Part shown: piece after piece, positions 1 to 8,640 of the stretch
Layout: each line of letters begins with the position of its first letter
How positions within the stretch are numbered: the stretch's first letter is position 1
NCBI RefSeq assembly: GCF_030412015.1
Contig: NZ_JASNRD010000004.1
Location: 268,449-332,448 of the forward strand
Reading direction: 5' to 3'
Source: Massilia sp. YIM B02763
Lineage (GTDB): Bacteria > Pseudomonadota > Gammaproteobacteria > Burkholderiales > Burkholderiaceae_D
Length of the DNA stretch: 64,000 bases
Notes under the pieces: model-generated
Databases searched by the model: none
Told to the model about the DNA's origin: nothing
The model's input: the letters and a program-made list of their open reading frames with translations, nothing else
Translations under genes and position numbers: made by a program

Positions 1-78
1 CTCAGCGAATTCGCTGTGGGATTGGTTGGCGGGGCCTTGACCCACTCCCGGCGCAAATTCTGGGTGTGGACCAAATGA
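1..78 (+). CDS. C-terminal end of an unidentified gene (partial)
   Basis: An open frame enters from the left edge and stops at TGA 76-78, leaving 25 codons ending in THSRRKFWVWTK. The mix of a Gly/Ala/Val-rich stretch and a basic aromatic tail would fit the end of a small membrane or phage-type protein, but there is too little to identify it. The frame could also be open by chance. Confidence 0.3.
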   Translation, partial: LSEFAVGLVGGALTHSRRKFWVWTK

Positions 79-99
79 GGTCTTTTCTTCTAGCCCGAT

Positions 100-127
100 T
101 TGATTTAAGTACTGGCTAGGATAGAAT
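100..127 (+). promoter_or_regulatory. Predicted sigma-70 promoter of the H-NS-like gene
   Basis: TTGATT (100-105) and TAGAAT (122-127) are separated by 16 bases, 40 bases before the start codon. This was judged by eye from the consensus only. Confidence 0.4.
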
Positions 128-166
128 CGCTCAGGTAATTCCCCTTAACCCCAAAGGAGCTTATTG

Positions 167-499
167 ATGGCGAACATAGACCTGTCTAGCTACAACCTGA
201 GTGAACTAAAATCCCTCCAACGCGAGATCGAAAAAGCGATGAAGGATCGGCAGGGGGAAGAAATGCAAAAAGCCCGCGAGCGGATCTTGGCCATTGCCAA
301 AGATGCCGGGGTCTCTGTAGAGGAACTGCTCGTCACTACTTCGAAGAAGGTAAAGAAGGCAGGTTCTCAAAAGAGTCCGCCGCAATACCAAAATCCTGAG
401 GATACATCTCAGACCTGGACGGGGCGGGGGCGGCAACCAAGGTGGCTTGCGGAAGGACTCGCAAACGGAAAGAAGCTTGATGATTTTCGGATGGGCTAA
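167..499 (+). CDS. H-NS family nucleoid-associated protein
   Basis: A DNA-binding, oligomerising silencer of AT-rich DNA, about 110 residues. The N-terminal half is a charged heptad-like helix (Leu-rich, residues 5-50) that should dimerise. The C-terminal part carries the H-NS core motif, with the sequence TWTGRGRQPRW followed by a Gly-Lys-Lys-Leu tail that binds the minor groove. AAGGAG lies 7 bases before ATG 167, so I prefer this start over the TTG at 164. A predicted promoter lies at 100-127. Its position at the head of an AT-richer accessory region suggests that it silences or buffers the neighbouring defence genes. That role is inferred; the family assignment is firm. Confidence 0.92.
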   Translation: MANIDLSSYNLSELKSLQREIEKAMKDRQGEEMQKARERILAIAKDAGVSVEELLVTTSKKVKKAGSQKSPPQYQNPEDTSQTWTGRGRQPRWLAEGLANGKKLDDFRMG

Positions 500-663
500 G
501 CTACAGTAAGGTGCAGAACCTGTCCCTTGAGCTACGTCTTTAGTCGGCCTGGAGCTGCCATTTTCACTTGTTGTTGAGCGCTCCTCCAGTGTCGTTAGCC
601 TGGCCAGCTATGTTCGTGCATGTCTTCGGATAGGAACAGTGGATAATTATAAAAGAGGTACTT

Positions 664-1149
664 GTGAGCTTCAAAGTTTTTGTTAGCTATTCTACTAATG
701 ACTTGTCTCAGGTCGAGAAGTTGCAACAGCAGCTAAAAGGAACTCCGATCGACGTATTCGTTGCGGAAAATTCAGTATCGCCGAGCCAAGATCTCGCCCA
801 AGCTATAAATAACGCTATCGAGCAGTGTGATCTGTTCGTGCTAATTTGGAGCAAACATGCAGAGGCGTCGAAATGGGTTTCTCAAGAGATCGGTAAGGCG
901 ACTGCTTTGCGAAAGAAAATCTTGCCCTTAGTTCTTGACGATGGGATGTCGCTTCCTGGATTTATACAAAATTTAAAATATTTGCCAATTCATAAAGACC
1001 CCGCAGACGCCTTGTTGAGAGCAAGAAGTATCATCGTCGAAGCATACGAGGAAAAGTCACAGCGTGAATCTGCGGCTGCCCAAGCCGAAAAAGACAAACT
1101 TGCATTGATGGGGATCGGTGCGCTTCTTCTATGGGCCTTTAGTAAATGA
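664..1149 (+). CDS. TIR-domain protein with C-terminal membrane segment
   Basis: 161 residues. Residues 3-130 match a TIR domain: the opening strand KVFVSYSTND, the box LFVLIWSKHAE, and Trp71 followed by Glu75 (WVSQE), the position of the catalytic Glu in TIR NADases. The C-terminus is a short linker of charged residues and then a hydrophobic helix (LALMGIGALLLWAF), so the protein is probably membrane-anchored. The start is GTG, preceded by AGAGGT. It lies about 550 bases upstream of the SIR2-APAZ/Argonaute pair on the same strand, with no ThsA partner in view. It could be a stand-alone NADase effector, a signal-producing TIR for an effector elsewhere, or an accessory of the Argonaute system. 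TIR family is sure; role is open. Confidence 0.85.
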   Translation: MSFKVFVSYSTNDLSQVEKLQQQLKGTPIDVFVAENSVSPSQDLAQAINNAIEQCDLFVLIWSKHAEASKWVSQEIGKATALRKKILPLVLDDGMSLPGFIQNLKYLPIHKDPADALLRARSIIVEAYEEKSQRESAAAQAEKDKLALMGIGALLLWAFSK

Positions 1150-1700
1150 TTGACCATCTCAGGTGAAATGACGGAGCATCTGCTTTTCGTAGCGTGCTGC
1201 TTCGGTTGTTTTTAGAACCGAAGCTAGACTGGTAACTCTGCGCGAGTGACTGGAGCTTGTAGCCGTGGGGTGGCGCATTGGCTGCTTAACTTGCTATTCT
1301 TACCGGTCTGCTCCGCCGAAACGACAAGGTCACAAGGGTTTTGCAAGCAGGGATGTCGCACCGTAAAGATACAGCTTATTTTGCCTTACTTTAAGCCAGC
1401 TCCCATTCGGCGTAGAGTTATCACGGCCAACTCAGCTAGTCCGCACAATTCTTATAGCCTTCGGCGGGAGTCTGACGAAGCCGTACATCGGCTATAACTC
1501 TTGCCAAAGGTGCCTCATCGGCACAATGTCGGTGACCTTGGCCCAGTGAGTACGCGTAAACTTCTTCAGGGCGCGATGCTAAATTTACATCTTTGCAACT
1601 GTGCGCTATGCTAAGCAACAGATGTGCATGTCGATGGGAGAAGAGAGCAAAATCCCGCGCATGGTAAGTGCACCAAACAACTGCAAAACGGGAGTGGTTT
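1150..1700. other. 550-base gap upstream of the SPARSA operon; no convincing gene
   Basis: Short open frames occur on both strands here, but none has a good ribosome site or a recognisable motif. The stretch should hold the promoter of the SIR2-APAZ operon. Its length leaves room for a small RNA, but I see no hairpin with a T-run that would mark one. Confidence 0.5.
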
Positions 1701-3551
1701 TTGAGCATTCAGACGGTTTCGGGATCGCAGTTCGCCAGAGTGTTTTGCCTTCGGCCGACGCAATACGCATGGTTTTTAGGAGCAGGTGCATCAGCTACCG
1801 CCGGGATACCCACCGGCTATGCCATGATCACTGACTTTAAAAAGCGGATTTTTTGTGAGCTCTCAGGAGCTAAGCTGAAAGAGGTCGATGCTGATGATCC
1901 GCTGTGGATTCAGCGTATTGACGCATTCCTCGCTTCTCATTCGGATCTTCCCCCGCCCAACGATCCGTCTGAATACGCGGCTGCATTCGAGGCTGTTTTT
2001 CCGACGCCTGAGGATCGACGGAACTATATTAGCGACGCTGTGCAAAAGGGCACGCCATCCTTCGCACATCGTGTGCTGGCTGCTTTAATCACTACCCGTC
2101 GAGTTCCCTGTGTGTTCACGACCAACTTCGATACCTTGGTGGAAACGGCGGCAACCGTAACCGACCAGCTCGTTGCACCTGGTGATCGTGCTAACTTGTC
2201 GGTATCAGCCATCGACAACGCGGACCGCGCGATGCATGCCTTGGGAGAGAGCCGTCCACTTCTAGCGAAAATCCATGGCGATTACCATTCAGTCAGTTTA
2301 AAAAATACGACCGATGAGTTACGTGTGCAGGACGCGCAAATGCGCACAGTGTTGACGAGCGCATGCGCGCGCTATGGTTTGGTTGTAGTTGGGTACAGCG
2401 GGCGTGACGCTTCGGTGATGAAAGCATTAGGCGATGCCTTGACTCAACCTACGTCATATCCTGCAGGAATTCATTGGGTTACCCGATCTGCGGACGGGCT
2501 GTTGACAGACGTCCGTGTCTTTCTGGAAGCGGCAAGTGCGAAAGGTATTCGGGTTAACATTGTCGAGTGCCCGACGTTCGATGAGCTGGCGGCAGATATT
2601 GCCGATGGGTCGAGCTGGCCTCAACAGATCGATGCCCACATTGGAGCATATGCAGCACCAAGCAAGCTTAAGCCCGTCCGACTGCCGACTGTGGAGCATA
2701 GTACGTTTCCAGTGTTGCGGTGTTCAGCCCTTCCTATTTTAGAGATGCCAAGGGTGGCGAGACGGATTCGGCTTGATCGAAGTGTGACTACACCAGAGGC
2801 TCGACAGATGCTGCGGGATGCTGACGTCTGGGCGATTGTTGCAAGTAGAGGAAACGAGATTGCCGCATTCGGAAACGACGAGGGTTTGGTTCGAGCCTTT
2901 GCCGGGGTCGGCGGCCGACTTGATGGCACGGTGACGTTGGCGCCCGATATCGATAGTTGGGCTCTTGGCCTTTTGTATGAAGCAGTTACACGAGCGGTCT
3001 GCCGCCATCGGCCATTACGAGCTCGACGACGACGTGGGGACCATGCGGTGATGGTACACGGCGACTCGGAGAAGGAAACGGATCAGTCTCGTGAGGTCCG
3101 GCTATCTAAACAAGCGAAACTTCGAAACGCTTATTCTTCTGCGCTTTATGGCACCACTCCGCAGGGATATCCATTCTATGAGGGTGTTGAGTTGCACTTG
3201 GAGCAAGCTGCAGAGCGCTGGTGGCTGACATTTGAACCGACGACTTTCGTTGAGGTTCCGTATCCTGAACATGCTCGAGAGAAGCCGAATGCAGAAGCAA
3301 CTCTTGAGAAGCCACGATTTGTTGATCCTACAATCGATTGGCGTCGGGAGCGTTGGGCGAATCGCTACAACCATGTTTGGGCAGGGATCATTGACGCTTG
3401 GGCTGACTTGCTTGCCGGTGATGGCGGCCGCAGTTTGCTGGCGACGGGCGTTCCTCTGGATGAGGGCATCGACGCGGTATTCAAGTTATCACCCATCACC
3501 GCATGGAGCCGGCCGAGCCATGATCACGCCTATTTTCACAGAAACGGGTAG
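1701..3551 (+). CDS. SIR2-APAZ effector subunit of a short Argonaute (SPARSA) defence system
   Basis: About 616 residues. The N-terminal half is a SIR2-like NADase: AWFLGAGASATAG (GAGAS at residues 27-31), TTNFDTLVE with Asn142, KIHGDY with His192 (the catalytic pair of SIR2 NADases) and GYSGRD. The rest, about residues 300-616, matches the size and position of the APAZ region that binds the partner Argonaute. In characterised SPARSA systems, guide-RNA recognition of invader DNA switches on NAD+ cleavage and kills or arrests the cell. TTG 1701 is chosen because CGGGAG lies 6 bases upstream; the frame is open back to GTG 1668, which lacks such a site. The stop is 2 bases before the Argonaute start, so the two are co-translated. 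Confidence 0.93.
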   Translation: MSIQTVSGSQFARVFCLRPTQYAWFLGAGASATAGIPTGYAMITDFKKRIFCELSGAKLKEVDADDPLWIQRIDAFLASHSDLPPPNDPSEYAAAFEAVFPTPEDRRNYISDAVQKGTPSFAHRVLAALITTRRVPCVFTTNFDTLVETAATVTDQLVAPGDRANLSVSAIDNADRAMHALGESRPLLAKIHGDYHSVSLKNTTDELRVQDAQMRTVLTSACARYGLVVVGYSGRDASVMKALGDALTQPTSYPAGIHWVTRSADGLLTDVRVFLEAASAKGIRVNIVECPTFDELAADIADGSSWPQQIDAHIGAYAAPSKLKPVRLPTVEHSTFPVLRCSALPILEMPRVARRIRLDRSVTTPEARQMLRDADVWAIVASRGNEIAAFGNDEGLVRAFAGVGGRLDGTVTLAPDIDSWALGLLYEAVTRAVCRHRPLRARRRRGDHAVMVHGDSEKETDQSREVRLSKQAKLRNAYSSALYGTTPQGYPFYEGVELHLEQAAERWWLTFEPTTFVEVPYPEHAREKPNAEATLEKPRFVDPTIDWRRERWANRYNHVWAGIIDAWADLLAGDGGRSLLATGVPLDEGIDAVFKLSPITAWSRPSHDHAYFHRNG

Positions 3552-3553
3552 CG

Positions 3554-4999
3554 ATGGACTATAACTTTTCGAAGACCCCATCGTTCTCCCTACTCGACGA
3601 GCCTGCGCTGACCTTCAGCAGCGAGGATACAAGTCTGGACGAGAATCCACTGCGCGGGTTACTGCGGTTCGGTGCATACAATGGCAGGACTTTCGCGGAC
3701 TATACGCCGAAGCTTCGTATTGCAACGATTGCACCAGCATCGGGTTGGCCGAGACTTCGAAGTCTGGTTGACACTATTCGAACAGGGCATGAAGCAAGCG
3801 ACCGTCGCGCCTACCTACCGGCGTTTCCAGGTTTCGAAGCACTTTTTCGGGTTCCTCTCGTAGCCGGACCCAAAGACGTCCACATTAAATGGCCGGACAA
3901 TCTTATGGAATTGGCTCCGGCAGGAGCGCCACATGAGCGTTTGTTCTCGGGGATGTCGCAGGCAATGGCGCGCCTCGATGCGTTACATGACCAGTTCGAT
4001 GTCGTGCTTGTCCACTTGCCCGATGCGTGGCAAAAGGCATTTGCCGTGCATGGATTTGACGCACATGATGCACTCAAGGCACTTGGAGCCCAGTATGCCA
4101 TTCCAACCCAAGTGATTAATGATCGGGTTTTCAATTTCCGACTTAAAGCGTCATTGGCTTGGCGTCTTTCCATTGCGTTGTTTACGAAAGCTGGGGGCAT
4201 TCCTTGGAAGCTTGCTCCGATAAAAGGCGTCCCCGAAAACACGGCATACATTGGCTTGGCCTACGCGTTACGTGGAGACCCTAAATCAGCCCAGTTCGTT
4301 ACATGCTGTTCGCAGGTGTTTGATGCGGATGGAGGCGGCATGCAATTCGTGGCATTTGAAGCCAAGGATCCGGTTGCTGACCCACGTGAAGCGCGGCGTA
4401 ATCCATTCCTCAGCCGGAGTGACATGCGGGCAGTAATGGCGCGTAGCCTAAGCCTGTACTTGCAACGAAACGGCGGGCATCTACCCCGACGTTTGGTCAT
4501 CCATAAAACGACAGCGTTCAAGAATGAGGAATTGGAAGGCGTTTTCGACGGCCTGTCAACGATTCCTGAGGTCGAATGTATAGAGATAGGAAGCAGTGCT
4601 ACTTGGCGTGGAGTGTGGTTAACACCCGGCAGGCGGAATGGTGTCAGAAGTATACCAGACCGTGCCCCTGTTCCGCGGGGGACTGTTTTGGTTCGAACCG
4701 GAGACTCGGCATTACTGTGGGCATCGGGTAACGCACCATCGGCCGCACTCAGTGGGGCTCTTTATTTTCAAGGTAGCAAGAGCATTCCCCGGCCCCTCAA
4801 CATCATACGACATGCGGGGCAAGGCCCCTTGGAGATCGCAGCGCTTGAAACCCTCGCGCTGACTAAGATGGACTGGAACAACGACGCGCTGTACGACCCG
4901 GTGCCGGTGACCATACGCTATTCGCAGAAGTTGGCCCGAACAATCGCAAATGTGCCCGGCCTCCCGGGACATGCATATCCTTATCGATTGTTTATGTAA
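3554..4999 (+). CDS. Short prokaryotic Argonaute (MID-PIWI), SPARSA guide-binding subunit
   Basis: 481 residues, the usual size of short pAgos that lack the N and PAZ domains. The MID domain includes a K..L..QYAIPTQ segment with Gln186, fitting the guide 5'-phosphate pocket. PIWI follows, with KAGGIPWKL and then YIGLAYAL at about residues 232-239; the position of the first catalytic Asp is Ala236, so the nuclease is predicted inactive, as in other short pAgos. The C-terminus, with PVTIRYSQKLA and a final YPYRLFM, is typical of PIWI ends. It forms an operon with the SIR2-APAZ gene (2-base gap). Its role, from the family, is to bind a small RNA guide, pair it with target DNA and activate the SIR2 partner. 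Its 3' end overlaps that of the convergent gene by 8 bases. Confidence 0.93.
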   Translation: MDYNFSKTPSFSLLDEPALTFSSEDTSLDENPLRGLLRFGAYNGRTFADYTPKLRIATIAPASGWPRLRSLVDTIRTGHEASDRRAYLPAFPGFEALFRVPLVAGPKDVHIKWPDNLMELAPAGAPHERLFSGMSQAMARLDALHDQFDVVLVHLPDAWQKAFAVHGFDAHDALKALGAQYAIPTQVINDRVFNFRLKASLAWRLSIALFTKAGGIPWKLAPIKGVPENTAYIGLAYALRGDPKSAQFVTCCSQVFDADGGGMQFVAFEAKDPVADPREARRNPFLSRSDMRAVMARSLSLYLQRNGGHLPRRLVIHKTTAFKNEELEGVFDGLSTIPEVECIEIGSSATWRGVWLTPGRRNGVRSIPDRAPVPRGTVLVRTGDSALLWASGNAPSAALSGALYFQGSKSIPRPLNIIRHAGQGPLEIAALETLALTKMDWNNDALYDPVPVTIRYSQKLARTIANVPGLPGHAYPYRLFM

Positions 5000-5510
5000 T
5001 CGCGAGCTTTCCTCGAAACAGTCGGGCAGTATCGATGACAATCGAAGCGATCTCTTCTTCCCATCCCAATTCCATCAAAAGATTCGTGGAAAAAGAGTCT
5101 ACGGAACTTGCAATTAGAATAAGTGCACAAAGAAACTCAGGGGTGACCCTCCAAGGATTCTTTCTCTTCGAATAAATGTGAGAAAGGTAATTCCTCAGCA
5201 GCTCTTTGTTGTCGATTAAAAGCTGATCAATTTTTCTAGTATCAGAGACTTCTGCAGTCTCCATGTGCCGGGATAGTTCTTCATTTTTCTCATCAGGGTA
5301 GTCCGGCCAAAAGCCTAGGCGCATTGCGTACTGGTAAAAAGACATTACTTCATGAGAGTTGTATAAATAATTCGTCAAAGGATTTTTGTTTTGCATATGC
5401 CTAATAGAGTTTTGTTTAAGCTCGGAAAATGGTTTTCCTGACCAAAAAATTGTAACAAGAGATTTACGGAACTGCTCAGTGTACGATCTTGTTGCATCTA
5501 TTGCAATCAA
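4992..5510 (-). CDS. Hypothetical protein convergent with the Argonaute gene
   Basis: 172 residues, not recognised. It is rich in Leu, Asn, Lys and aromatic residues, soluble-looking, and has a hydrophobic helix (FLCALILIASSV) near residues 125-137. Base composition is clearly AT-richer than the chromosome. The likely start is TTG 5510, but GAGGGAGG lies too far upstream to settle it. Its tail overlaps the last 8 bases of the Argonaute gene, which is unusual for unrelated genes and suggests a long-standing arrangement. It could be a passenger or an extra defence component; there is no motif to choose. Confidence 0.6.
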   Translation of the reverse strand: MIAIDATRSYTEQFRKSLVTIFWSGKPFSELKQNSIRHMQNKNPLTNYLYNSHEVMSFYQYAMRLGFWPDYPDEKNEELSRHMETAEVSDTRKIDQLLIDNKELLRNYLSHIYSKRKNPWRVTPEFLCALILIASSVDSFSTNLLMELGWEEEIASIVIDTARLFRGKLAIT

Positions 5511-6017
5511 GTGGCGGATTGGAAGTCCCTCCCTCGAAGTGGCTATTTCAGCAACTTTGACGCGTCTCTTGCTACATTTTCAATCTAGTAATAGCTTTGC
5601 CAGTAGCGTGCTATCCTAAGGTAAAGTTAGGACCTTCGGACAAGAATTTGCCAATTTTTGGCCGACATATAGTAGATGGCGCGCACATTGTACTGACGGA
5701 ATTCTTGTAGTAGCTTGCTAGCGAAGGGTGCTTCGGCAGCTCTCAAGCGACCCTGAATATTGCGCCATGTCAACTTCTCTCGGGAGAGGGCGCGAACCCT
5801 ACTACATAGCCAGGTCTTGAGTAGGGGCGTGTGCACGATCAGTCGGCACTGGTAACGTATGGGATGGATCCAGGATCGCGCTCACGACCGGTAAGGGTAG
5901 ATGTGAGCAGTTGCTTCGCACGGAGGCTGCTGGCACTGTCACGATGTTTAGATCTAGCGTTGACTGTCAAGACTGTGGTAGACTAGATACTCGAGGGCCA
6001 TGTGCAAGGAGTAGGCT
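5511..6017. other. 500-base gap with a possible gene remnant
   Basis: A 69-codon open frame on the minus strand (5627-5836) reads like protein: a basic Arg/Lys-rich stretch, then EFRQYNVRAIYYMSAKNW. It has no clear ribosome site and no known match to my knowledge. It may be the decayed end of an older gene, perhaps from a mobile element. The rest holds only the promoter region of the next gene. Confidence 0.3.
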
Positions 6018-6263
6018 ATGGTTTACGTAAGCAAATTGATGACTCAAAATCGATTCACGCCGCTGAAGCCAAGATCTTCAGAGCCATTGACATCGACACA
6101 CACACAAGATCACTTGGATACTCAGAAAGTTCTTTCGGATCGAGCTTCTCGCCCAGTTGGGGATGATCCGTTGCAAAAGTTTACTAGTTCCATGACGGAT
6201 GAGGAAATCACCATCCAGTTTATGCAGCTAATCCAAAAAGCTCAGCAAGCTGTCGCTGCATAA
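6018..6263 (+). CDS. Small hypothetical protein (81 aa), first of a two-gene unit
   Basis: The start is well supported: AAGGAG lies 8 bases before ATG 6018. The N-terminal half is Ser/Thr/Pro-rich and probably disordered. The C-terminal third (DDPLQKFTSSMTDEEITIQF onward) should form one or two helices ending in AQQAVAA. It is followed after 18 bases by a terminator and then by a second unknown gene. The size and pairing resemble small regulator/effector pairs, but no family is recognised. Confidence 0.65.
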   Translation: MVYVSKLMTQNRFTPLKPRSSEPLTSTHTQDHLDTQKVLSDRASRPVGDDPLQKFTSSMTDEEITIQFMQLIQKAQQAVAA

Positions 6264-6281
6264 ATTATTAAAACTTACTAC

Positions 6282-6308
6282 AAAGGTCCGCATGTCGGGC
6301 CTTTTTTT
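6282..6308 (+). terminator. Rho-independent terminator between two small island genes
   Basis: AAAGGTCCG, loop CATGT, CGGGCCTTT, with one G-U pair in the stem, then a run of T. The next start codon lies only 2 bases beyond the T-run, so read-through here would set the expression of the downstream gene. Confidence 0.8.
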
Positions 6309-6310
6309 AT

Positions 6311-6805
6311 ATGACTACAACAAGAAAAATTTTATTTCATCAGGATTTCGTTAGCGGTAGATTAGATACACCTACATTTGTTGACCTCGGGTATATGAAG
6401 GCTCTGGATCTAGGAAACCTTAAAACCTGGTTCACTAGGGTGTTAAGGGGAGAGCAGCTCGAGGGATTGAATAAACCTTCGTGGATGACAAATGGCGGCA
6501 TTGAGATTAATGGTGCTGAGCTTTATAAGCAGAATAATATTTGGCATTATCATTGTGGGGTTTATGTAAATCAGCCAGGAGATCCGATCGCTTGGACCGA
6601 TGCAAACTTGGATATGAATGTTCAGGGAAAAACGTCTGCTGCGGTCTATCATTATGCAAAGACGTCGGATGCAATTGTGATTTTGGGGTATTCTCCTGAG
6701 CACGTCCCGTTTCCAGGAGCGACTGACCCAAACAACCCGTTAGTGAGCAGGACTGGCAGGTTGACTAAGACTCTTGATCTTACCGGCGGCATGTTAATTA
6801 AATGA
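6311..6805 (+). CDS. Hypothetical protein (164 aa) placed directly after a terminator
   Basis: Not recognised. The protein has a mixed alpha/beta look with a central motif IWHYHCGVYV (around residue 80) followed by an acidic aromatic stretch. His-Tyr-His-Cys could be a catalytic or metal site. The N-terminus (KILFHQDFVSG) lacks a signal peptide. There is no visible Shine-Dalgarno site, because the 20 bases before ATG 6311 are the upstream terminator; this makes a leaderless or read-through product possible. A strong terminator follows the gene. A toxin-antitoxin pair with the preceding 81-residue protein is possible but rests only on size and order. Confidence 0.65.
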   Translation: MTTTRKILFHQDFVSGRLDTPTFVDLGYMKALDLGNLKTWFTRVLRGEQLEGLNKPSWMTNGGIEINGAELYKQNNIWHYHCGVYVNQPGDPIAWTDANLDMNVQGKTSAAVYHYAKTSDAIVILGYSPEHVPFPGATDPNNPLVSRTGRLTKTLDLTGGMLIK

Positions 6806-6823
6806 TTTTCGTTGCCATGAGTG

Positions 6824-6853
6824 AAAACGGCCCGCAATGGGCCGTTTTGATTT
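6824..6853 (+). terminator. Rho-independent terminator after the 164-aa gene
   Basis: A perfect 10-bp stem AAAACGGCCC / GGGCCGTTTT with a 5-base loop, then GATTTT. The A-rich 5' arm makes it able to work on both strands. Confidence 0.85.
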
Positions 6854-7026
6854 TAAGGCACATCTCCTGTAACGAAAAACATTAGAGCAAGTGTGGCTCG
6901 AATATAATCGATTCGATTCTTGTGTTTTTAGTGTTTTTCCGGAAAACTTTGATAAGTCATATGTAGTGTCGCAGTCGCCTCCCATGGGTCGCTAAATGCC
7001 ATGAAACTCCCTTTTCTAGATCATCC

Positions 7027-8304
7027 ATGATCAAGCCTGCTGTTGAATTCGAAATATCCGATGACGAGTTCTGCCTCGTCTACCGCCCACGCGACGGCAC
7101 CAGTTGGGTTTACGAAAGGTTCGCGCGCGGCGATGAGTTGCTGGTTAAAGGCACTTTCCACCTTACGTCTCGGGATCTCATTGGAGGCGCTGTCGAAGAG
7201 GTGGGCAATCCTGCCCGCAATGATGATGACATCGTGTGGATAGAAGACGATCGATTGGTGTTTGCCATTGCGAAGGCAGAGGGCGAATACTTCCGTTTCA
7301 AACCGGAAATCCTAGGTTTTGAGACGCCGGTCCTGCTGCATCGGGATGCGCGACCTGACTGGAAATGGTTCAGTGCAGAGCGCAAGGTGTCCATACTTGG
7401 GGTCATTCAAAGCCTTAGCCTCGAGCGTATCGTCATTGGTGGCCCAGAACCCGATGCTATCCCGATTGGAGAGTACGAACGACTGCTAAATCAATTCCCC
7501 ACATCTCACGAACTGCGCCGTTACGTCCAAGCACGCGTCGGCACCGTAGTTCGCCAGTACACCGAGCCGGCCGTCGATGCTGAAGCGCTACTAAATGCAT
7601 ATGTCGACAAACGCACCGTGGCTTCCGTGCCAAACTTAGAGGATGCCTTTCGTCAGTTCGACGTTGCCAAGTATGCCTTCGCCCTGGATCGGCTGCGGGC
7701 CATGCTGGCCAATGAGGCCGGGACGTCGGAAGCGCAGTGGCAACTAGAAATTGTAGAGATTATCCAGCTTCTGAATCCTAGGTACATAAAAGCCTTTACC
7801 GAGGTCAGGCTTTGGGACACCGACGCCTCCACTTGGCGTCGCATCGACATCCTCTTGGTAGATGCATCTGGCAACGTTGATGTTATTGAGATCAAGAAGC
7901 CGATGGGTAAGCCCATTATGCTACCAGTGCTGTACCGCGACCACCACCTGCCGATGCGTGACTTGGTCGGCGCAATGGGCCAGGTTACTCATTACCTGAG
8001 GCATTTGAACCGGTGGGGGCTGGTTGGAGAAAACTTCTTGACCAAACTGTTTAGTGCTGACCTGCCATCCGGTTTCAGAATCCGGATAATTAACCCCCTA
8101 GGCATTTTGATCATGGGGCGTTGTAACACGCTATCCGAGGGGCAAAGGCGCGAGTTTGAAGTGCTACGCCGCGATTCCAAGGGTATCGTCGACGTCATCA
8201 CCTATGATGACCTATTGGCGCGGCTTCAGGCGGTACTCAATCAATTGCGCAGCGGCCCTGTTCTAAGTGCTGCGCCTGCAGTATTGCCGAGTAATTCGTC
8301 ATAA
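7027..8304 (+). CDS. sduA: Shedu-type immune nuclease (SduA, DUF4263)
   Basis: 425 residues. The C-terminal part carries the Shedu PD-(D/E)xK nuclease core: RRIDILLV with Asp274, and VIEIKKP with Glu288 and Lys290. Downstream come a helix around QVTHYLRHL and a strand with RIINPLGILIMGR. The first 200 residues are the variable Shedu N-terminal region, here beta-rich at the start. Known Shedu proteins work alone as oligomeric DNA nucleases against phages and plasmids. It stands alone, with its own 170-base upstream region and no partner gene. The start is ATG 7027 with only a weak ribosome site. Family assignment is strong because the nuclease motif is complete; the phage specificity cannot be read. 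Confidence 0.88.
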   Translation: MIKPAVEFEISDDEFCLVYRPRDGTSWVYERFARGDELLVKGTFHLTSRDLIGGAVEEVGNPARNDDDIVWIEDDRLVFAIAKAEGEYFRFKPEILGFETPVLLHRDARPDWKWFSAERKVSILGVIQSLSLERIVIGGPEPDAIPIGEYERLLNQFPTSHELRRYVQARVGTVVRQYTEPAVDAEALLNAYVDKRTVASVPNLEDAFRQFDVAKYAFALDRLRAMLANEAGTSEAQWQLEIVEIIQLLNPRYIKAFTEVRLWDTDASTWRRIDILLVDASGNVDVIEIKKPMGKPIMLPVLYRDHHLPMRDLVGAMGQVTHYLRHLNRWGLVGENFLTKLFSADLPSGFRIRIINPLGILIMGRCNTLSEGQRREFEVLRRDSKGIVDVITYDDLLARLQAVLNQLRSGPVLSAAPAVLPSNSS

Positions 8305-8640
8305 ATACCAGGGCTTGGCTAAAGTTCCATGCACTGAAATTGAAAGCGTCTGTCGAGCCCTGTTGCGACCTGCCATGAACGACTGATTCGCGGTCAAGGT
8401 CAGCTCGCTTCGGCGAAGTACCGCGCTGAACGTTGCCAAGAATAAATTTCGCGCTTACACTGCTATTATTCTCTTCTGGTCCAGAGGTAGTCGCCTAAAT
8501 TTTATTTACTCGTCCATACGGATCGAGGTCAACAAAAAAATTATTGGCTACGCTGATTTCGCGAACGGCATCTTGTTAATAGCAACAGGCTCCTATCATA
8601 ACGGTAGCGGCCGTCCTCAAAATAACGTTAAGTATCATAT
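8305..8640. other. 335-base gap; nothing recognised
   Basis: AT-rich spacer between the Shedu and DUF4145 genes. I see no plausible coding frame and no hairpin with a T-run. It may carry the promoter for the downstream gene. Confidence 0.5.

Noticed and set aside
1246..1497. Possible 83-codon gene upstream of the SPARSA operon
   Set aside because: No ribosome site, no motif and an odd residue mix; treated as chance.
664..4999. SPARTA (TIR-APAZ/Ago) or Thoeris system
   Set aside because: The TIR protein has no APAZ part, the SIR2 protein is followed by Argonaute, and no ThsA (SIR2-SLOG) gene is present.
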